Below, piece by piece: positions 6,106-8,745 of a stretch of DNA of 8,745 bases. Location: contig JAHEML010000103.1 in the NCBI GenBank assembly GCA_024643705.1, positions 1 through 8,745 of the forward strand. Reading direction: 5' to 3'. Position numbers and translations under genes: made by a program. Below the pieces are notes generated by a model. That model worked only from the letters and a program-made list of their open reading frames with translations. It ran no database searches and was not told where the DNA came from. The DNA comes from Caldilineaceae bacterium (GTDB lineage Bacteria > Chloroflexota > Anaerolineae > Caldilineales > Caldilineaceae). The first letter of the stretch is position 1. Each line of letters begins with the position of its first letter.

Positions 6106-6312
6106 TATTGCGTATTGCGTATTGCGTAAGCCGATTGAGATTCAACCCCTTGCAGCATAGGAGGGGTGCAGGATGGGCGATACGTTTTCTATGCGTTTTG
6201 CGGACCTGTCAGGTCTGAACTGGCCCCAGTTTTCTGAGAGAATACATTTTGTACCCAATGGTATACGAAAGCCCGCGTCGCCATCTGCTTACGCAACACG
6301 CAATACGCAATA
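6106..6312. mobile_element. MITE-like element with 26-bp heptamer-built terminal inverted repeats
   Basis: Bases 6106-6131 and 6287-6312 are inverted repeats matching at 25 of 26 positions. Each arm is three tandem copies of the heptamer ATTGCGT (ATTGCGT at 6107-6113, 6114-6120 and 6121-6127; complement units at 6291-6311). The 155-base interior holds a hairpin ACCCCT/AGGGGT (6145-6150, 6162-6167), the dispersed palindrome GACCTGTCAGGTC (6203-6215), a hairpin AACTGG/CCAGTT (6218-6223, 6226-6231) and a small ORF. There is no transposase and I find no target-site duplication, so movement is unproven. A non-mobile intergenic repeat or an mRNA-end stem-loop is equally possible. This occupies most of the 333-base crcB-fhs spacer; the rest holds the fhs promoter, an octamer repeat and the fhs ribosome binding site. 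Confidence 0.55.
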
Positions 6313-6313
6313 G
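6173..6313 (+). CDS. Possible 46-residue small ORF inside the MITE-like element
   Basis: An ATG at 6173 stands six bases after a strong ribosome-binding-like AGGAGGGG (6159-6166) and opens a frame of 46 codons ending in TAG at 6311-6313. The product begins MGDTFSMRFADLSGLNWPQF and ends SPSAYATRNTQ; it has no recognisable domain, signal peptide or membrane helix. Its DLSGL part is the translation of the dispersed palindrome, and its last residues are read from the right inverted repeat, so it may be a chance frame in repeat DNA. The ribosome binding site is what keeps it worth listing. Confidence 0.2.
   Translation: MGDTFSMRFADLSGLNWPQFSERIHFVPNGIRKPASPSAYATRNTQ
6203..6246. repeat. Second copy of the dispersed palindromic repeat
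   Basis: GACCTGTCAGGTCTG, then TGGCCCCAGTTT and GAGAATAC, follow the same order as GACCTGACAGGTCTG, AGGCCCCGGTTT and AGAAGATAC at 2449-2492. The palindrome cores differ by one base at the centre. The left outer arm of the urtE-ureG copy is poorly conserved here. Confidence 0.65.
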
Positions 6314-6331
6314 ACAGCACCACGATTTCCT

Positions 6332-6360
6332 TTGAAAGAACCCCACCCATCCACTATACT
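6332..6360 (+). promoter_or_regulatory. Sigma70-type promoter for fhs
   Basis: TTGAAA (6332-6337) and TATACT (6355-6360) are exactly 17 bases apart. Transcription would start near 6367, about 68 bases before the fhs ATG, right where the octamer repeat begins. Confidence 0.7.
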
Positions 6361-6367
6361 GAACCTA

Positions 6368-6391
6368 CTTGTCACCTTGTCACCTTGTCAC
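6368..6391. repeat. 8-bp tandem repeat, three copies, in the fhs leader
   Basis: Three exact copies of CTTGTCAC run from 6368 to 6391, beginning at the predicted transcription start of fhs and so lying at the extreme 5' end of its mRNA. They end 43 bases before the ATG. Confidence 0.85.
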
Positions 6392-6434
6392 CCTTTCATC
6401 CCGTCAGCCTCCCCATACATAGGAGTACCCACCC

Positions 6435-8156
6435 ATGCCAAGCACACCCGTACCCAGCGATCTGGAGATTGCCCAGGCTGCCAAATTAGAACCAATCGAA
6501 GCCATCGCCGAAAAAATGGGGTTGGAGCGAGACGACATCGAGTTCTACGGTAAATCGATGGCGAAGATTCGCCTGGACGTATTGGACAAGCTGCAAGATC
6601 GCCCCAACGCCAAATACATTCTGGTTACGGCGGTGACACCCACGCCACTGGGCGAAGGCAAATCGACGACGACTGTCGGCCTGGGCCAGGGGTTGCATCA
6701 CGTGGGCAAAACAGCCAACATCGCCATCCGCCAGCCCAGTCAGGGGCCGACCTTTGGCATCAAAGGCGGCGCGGCGGGCGGTGGCTACAGCCAGGTTGTG
6801 CCCATGGAGCAATTCAACCTGCACATGACCGGCGACATCCACGCGGTGACCGCAGCCAACAACCTGCTGGCCGCGATGATCGACAACCACATCTACCAGG
6901 GAAACAGCCTGAACATCGATCCCTATAGCATCACCTGGCGGCGGGTGCTGGACGTGAACGACCGGGACCTGCGTAACATCATCAGCGGTCTGGGCGAACA
7001 AGCCGACGGGCGACCCCGATCAACCGGTTTCGACATTTCGGTCGCCAGCGAAGTGATGGCGATCCTGGCGCTGACCACCAGCCTGCGCGACATGCGCGAA
7101 CGTTTCGCACGCATCACAATTGGCACGACGGCTGGGCGGCGCAAAGACCAAACACCCGTCACCGCCGAGCAATTGCAGGCAGCTGGCGCCATGACCGTGC
7201 TGATGAAAGAGGCCATCAAACCCAATCTTTTTCAGACATTGGAAAACACACCGGCCCTGGTTCACGCTGGCCCCTTTGCCAACATTGCCCACGGCAACAG
7301 CTCCATTTTGGCCGATCTCATCGGCATCAAAACCGCCGATTACCTGGTCACAGAAGCGGGCTTTGGCGCGGACATCGGTGCCGAGAAATTCTTCAACATC
7401 AAGTGTCGCTACAGCGGACTGCGCCCGGATGCGGCTGTGCTGGTGGCAACTGTGCGGGCCATGAAGTTGCACACAGGCAACCACCGGGTGATCCCAGGGC
7501 GGCCCCTGCCACCGGCCATGCTCGCAGAAAACCCGGACGAAGTCTATGCAGGCGCGGTCAACCTGCGCAAGCAGATTCAAAACATCCGTGCCCACGGGGT
7601 AAGCCCGGTGGTCTGCGTCAACCACTTTTCCAGCGACTTCGACAGCGAGGTGGAAGCTATCCGACGGGTGGCAACGGAAGAAGGCGCACGCTGTGCCGTC
7701 TCGACCCATTGGGCCGAAGGCGGTGCGGGCGCGGTGGAGCTGGCAAAGGCCGTGGTTGCAGCAGCCGAAGAACCCACAGATTTCAACTTCCTCTACGAGT
7801 TGGATCAGCCCATCAAAGCCAAGATTGAAAAAATCGCCACCGTGATCTACGGCGCGGACGGGGTGAGCTACGAAGCCGAGGCCGAACGGCAGATCAGCCA
7901 ATACGAGTCGGCGGGCTTTGGCGGGCTGCCCATCTGTATGGCAAAGACCCACCTCAGCCTCAGCCACGATCCCAACCTGAAAGGCGCGCCCACCGGCTTC
8001 ACCGTGCCGGTGCGCGAAGTGCGTGCCAGCGTGGGCGCAGGCTTCATCTACCCCTTGCTGGGAACCATGCGCACCATGCCTGGACTCTCCAGCAGCCCCG
8101 CAGCCGAACAGGTGGACATGGATTTCGAGACAGGCCAGGTGGTGGGGTTGTTTTAG
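6435..8156 (+). CDS. fhs: Formate-tetrahydrofolate ligase (FTHFS)
   Basis: Joins formate to tetrahydrofolate with ATP to give 10-formyl-THF, the entry point of one-carbon units for purines, formyl-Met-tRNA and, in some anaerobes, the Wood-Ljungdahl pathway. The 573 residues cover the whole family: P-loop PTPLGEGKST (69-78), RQPSQGPTFGIKGGAAGGGYSQV (99-121), NLHMTGDIHAVTAANNLLAA (128-147), and later VHAGPFANIAHGNSS, EAGFGADIGAEKFFNIKCR, THWAEGG, PICMAKTHLSLS and the C-terminal RASVGAGFIYPLLGTM. RQPSQGP in place of the bacterial REPS-GP, plus the downstream blocks, make it resemble the synthetase domain of eukaryotic C1-THF synthase (from memory). It stands alone here, without folD or a fused dehydrogenase. 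Start ATG has AGGAG (6421-6425) nine bases ahead. A promoter with a 17-base spacer precedes it. No intrinsic terminator is seen after it. Confidence 0.97.
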   Translation: MPSTPVPSDLEIAQAAKLEPIEAIAEKMGLERDDIEFYGKSMAKIRLDVLDKLQDRPNAKYILVTAVTPTPLGEGKSTTTVGLGQGLHHVGKTANIAIRQPSQGPTFGIKGGAAGGGYSQVVPMEQFNLHMTGDIHAVTAANNLLAAMIDNHIYQGNSLNIDPYSITWRRVLDVNDRDLRNIISGLGEQADGRPRSTGFDISVASEVMAILALTTSLRDMRERFARITIGTTAGRRKDQTPVTAEQLQAAGAMTVLMKEAIKPNLFQTLENTPALVHAGPFANIAHGNSSILADLIGIKTADYLVTEAGFGADIGAEKFFNIKCRYSGLRPDAAVLVATVRAMKLHTGNHRVIPGRPLPPAMLAENPDEVYAGAVNLRKQIQNIRAHGVSPVVCVNHFSSDFDSEVEAIRRVATEEGARCAVSTHWAEGGAGAVELAKAVVAAAEEPTDFNFLYELDQPIKAKIEKIATVIYGADGVSYEAEAERQISQYESAGFGGLPICMAKTHLSLSHDPNLKGAPTGFTVPVREVRASVGAGFIYPLLGTMRTMPGLSSSPAAEQVDMDFETGQVVGLF

Positions 8157-8178
8157 GGGGGGACGACCAATGATCGAC

Positions 8179-8205
8179 GTTCGACAACTGATGTTCGACG
8201 ACTGA
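8179..8205. repeat. Two copies of a 13-bp direct repeat after fhs
   Basis: GTTCGACAACTGA (8179-8191) and GTTCGACGACTGA (8193-8205) differ by one base and repeat with a 14-base period; a partial third copy (GATCGACG) precedes them. They begin 23 bases after the fhs stop. The rest of this 185-base spacer contains a small palindrome CACCA-A-TGGTG (8212-8222) and a possible promoter. Confidence 0.6.
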
Positions 8206-8249
8206 CCACGACACCAATGGTGGCAAACGACCGGCGTATGCAGCAACCG

Positions 8250-8258
8250 TGCTATGAT
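8250..8258 (+). promoter_or_regulatory. Possible extended -10 promoter of the family 4 glycosidase
   Basis: TGCTATGAT matches the extended -10 pattern TG-N-TATNAT. No convincing -35 box is present at 16-18 bases upstream, which extended -10 promoters can tolerate. The position, about 80 bases before the ATG, is suitable; the call is weak. Confidence 0.3.
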
Positions 8259-8341
8259 TGGGTACGCCATCGTCTCATCAATATTTTAGAATACACCAGC
8301 AGTCTCATTCACCCTTTACACCCCTCCGGAGACATCTTTCC

Positions 8342-8745
8342 ATGGCAAAAATTGTTTTCATCGGCGCGGGCAGCACAGTCTTCGCCAAGAACCTGATGGG
8401 CGATATCCTCAGCTATCCCGAACTGGCTGAAGATGCCCACCTGGTACTCCACGACATCGAACCCGAACGGCTGCGCACATCGGAGGTCGTCGCCCACAAA
8501 GTGGCGGAAGCTTGGGGTGTATCACCCAAAATCGAGGCCACCCTCTCCCGCCGAGAAGCACTGGCTGGCGCGGATTACGCCATCACCATGATCCAGGTGG
8601 GCGGCTACAAACCGGGAACCGTGGTCGATTTCGAAATTCCCAAAAAGTACGGCCTGCGCCAGACAATCGCCGACACCCTGGGCATTGGCGGCATCATGCG
8701 GGGGCTGCGCACCATCCCCGTGCTGCTCTCCATGTGCCAGGATAT
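8342..8745 (+). CDS. melA: Glycoside hydrolase family 4, alpha-galactosidase MelA-like (3' partial)
   Basis: NAD- and Mn-dependent glycosidase of family GH4, which opens the glycosidic bond by an oxidation-elimination mechanism in the cytoplasm. The 134 visible residues are the N-terminal Rossmann domain: KIVFIGAGSTVFAKNLMGDIL (3-23) with the NAD-binding G8-A-G10-S, an acidic residue after the second strand (HDIEP, D38), the block ITMIQVGGYKPGTVVDFEIPKKYGL (81-105) and RQTIADTLGIGGIMRGLRTIPVL (106-128), which matches alpha-galactosidase MelA rather than the 6-phospho-glucosidase branch. Alpha-glucosidase or alpha-glucuronidase members of GH4 remain possible. The metal-binding Cys and His and the catalytic Tyr lie beyond the window end. 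ATG 8342 has GGAG (8328-8331) ten bases ahead. The spacing from fhs suggests an independent transcription unit, probably of a sugar utilisation locus. Confidence 0.88.
   Translation, partial: MAKIVFIGAGSTVFAKNLMGDILSYPELAEDAHLVLHDIEPERLRTSEVVAHKVAEAWGVSPKIEATLSRREALAGADYAITMIQVGGYKPGTVVDFEIPKKYGLRQTIADTLGIGGIMRGLRTIPVLLSMCQD

Noticed and set aside
7020..8270. 416-codon minus-strand frame opposite fhs.
   Set aside because: It is antisense to a fully conserved fhs gene; its composition (rich in His, Cys, Gly) is typical of shadow frames in GC-rich genes.
8157..8341. Intrinsic terminator after fhs.
   Set aside because: Only a 5-bp palindrome (8212-8222) is present and no T-tract follows it.

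Overview
This window looks like a moderately GC-rich bacterial chromosome. The best guess is a member of the Chloroflexota (Anaerolineae/Caldilineae/Ardenticatenia type). That guess rests on gene content, protein style and intergenic spacers full of short tandem repeats; there is no rRNA or other phylogenetic marker here, so it is an inference only. Every supported protein gene is on the + strand.

Layout. Bases 1-2426 hold the end of a urea-type branched-chain ABC transporter: the 3' part of urtC (permease), then urtD and urtE (two ATPases), tightly packed with a 4-base overlap and a 14-base gap. After a 107-base spacer containing a 65-base hairpin repeat come ureG (the nickel-delivery GTPase of urease) and, 46 bases later, a cysteine hydrolase that strongly resembles biuret hydrolase. 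Together these suggest a nitrogen-scavenging locus: import of urea or a related amide, maturation of urease, and hydrolysis of a ureido or biuret-like compound. The urease structural genes and other accessory genes are not in the window.

Bases 3972-4149 are a spacer with an 18-bp tandem repeat, then a near-consensus sigma70-type promoter and a leader hairpin. The promoter drives a second unit: a polytopic GT-C (family 39-like) glycosyltransferase, translationally overlapped (GTGA) with crcB/fluC, a fluoride channel.

Bases 6102-6434 contain a 207-bp MITE-like element bounded by 26-bp inverted repeats built from a heptamer, overlapping a possible 46-codon small ORF. A clear promoter for fhs follows, with an 8-bp triplicate repeat at its expected transcription start. 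Fhs (formate-tetrahydrofolate ligase, one-carbon metabolism) is complete and resembles the synthetase domain of eukaryotic C1-THF synthase. After a spacer with a further short repeat and a possible extended -10 promoter, the window ends inside a family 4 glycosidase (MelA-like alpha-galactosidase).

The genes are mostly well-known families. The less ordinary content is the set of intergenic repeats (four different short tandem repeats, a dispersed palindromic repeat in two spacers, and the MITE-like element), and the pairing of a biuret-hydrolase-like enzyme with urea transport and ureG. I see no rRNA, tRNA, CRISPR array, transposase or phage gene.
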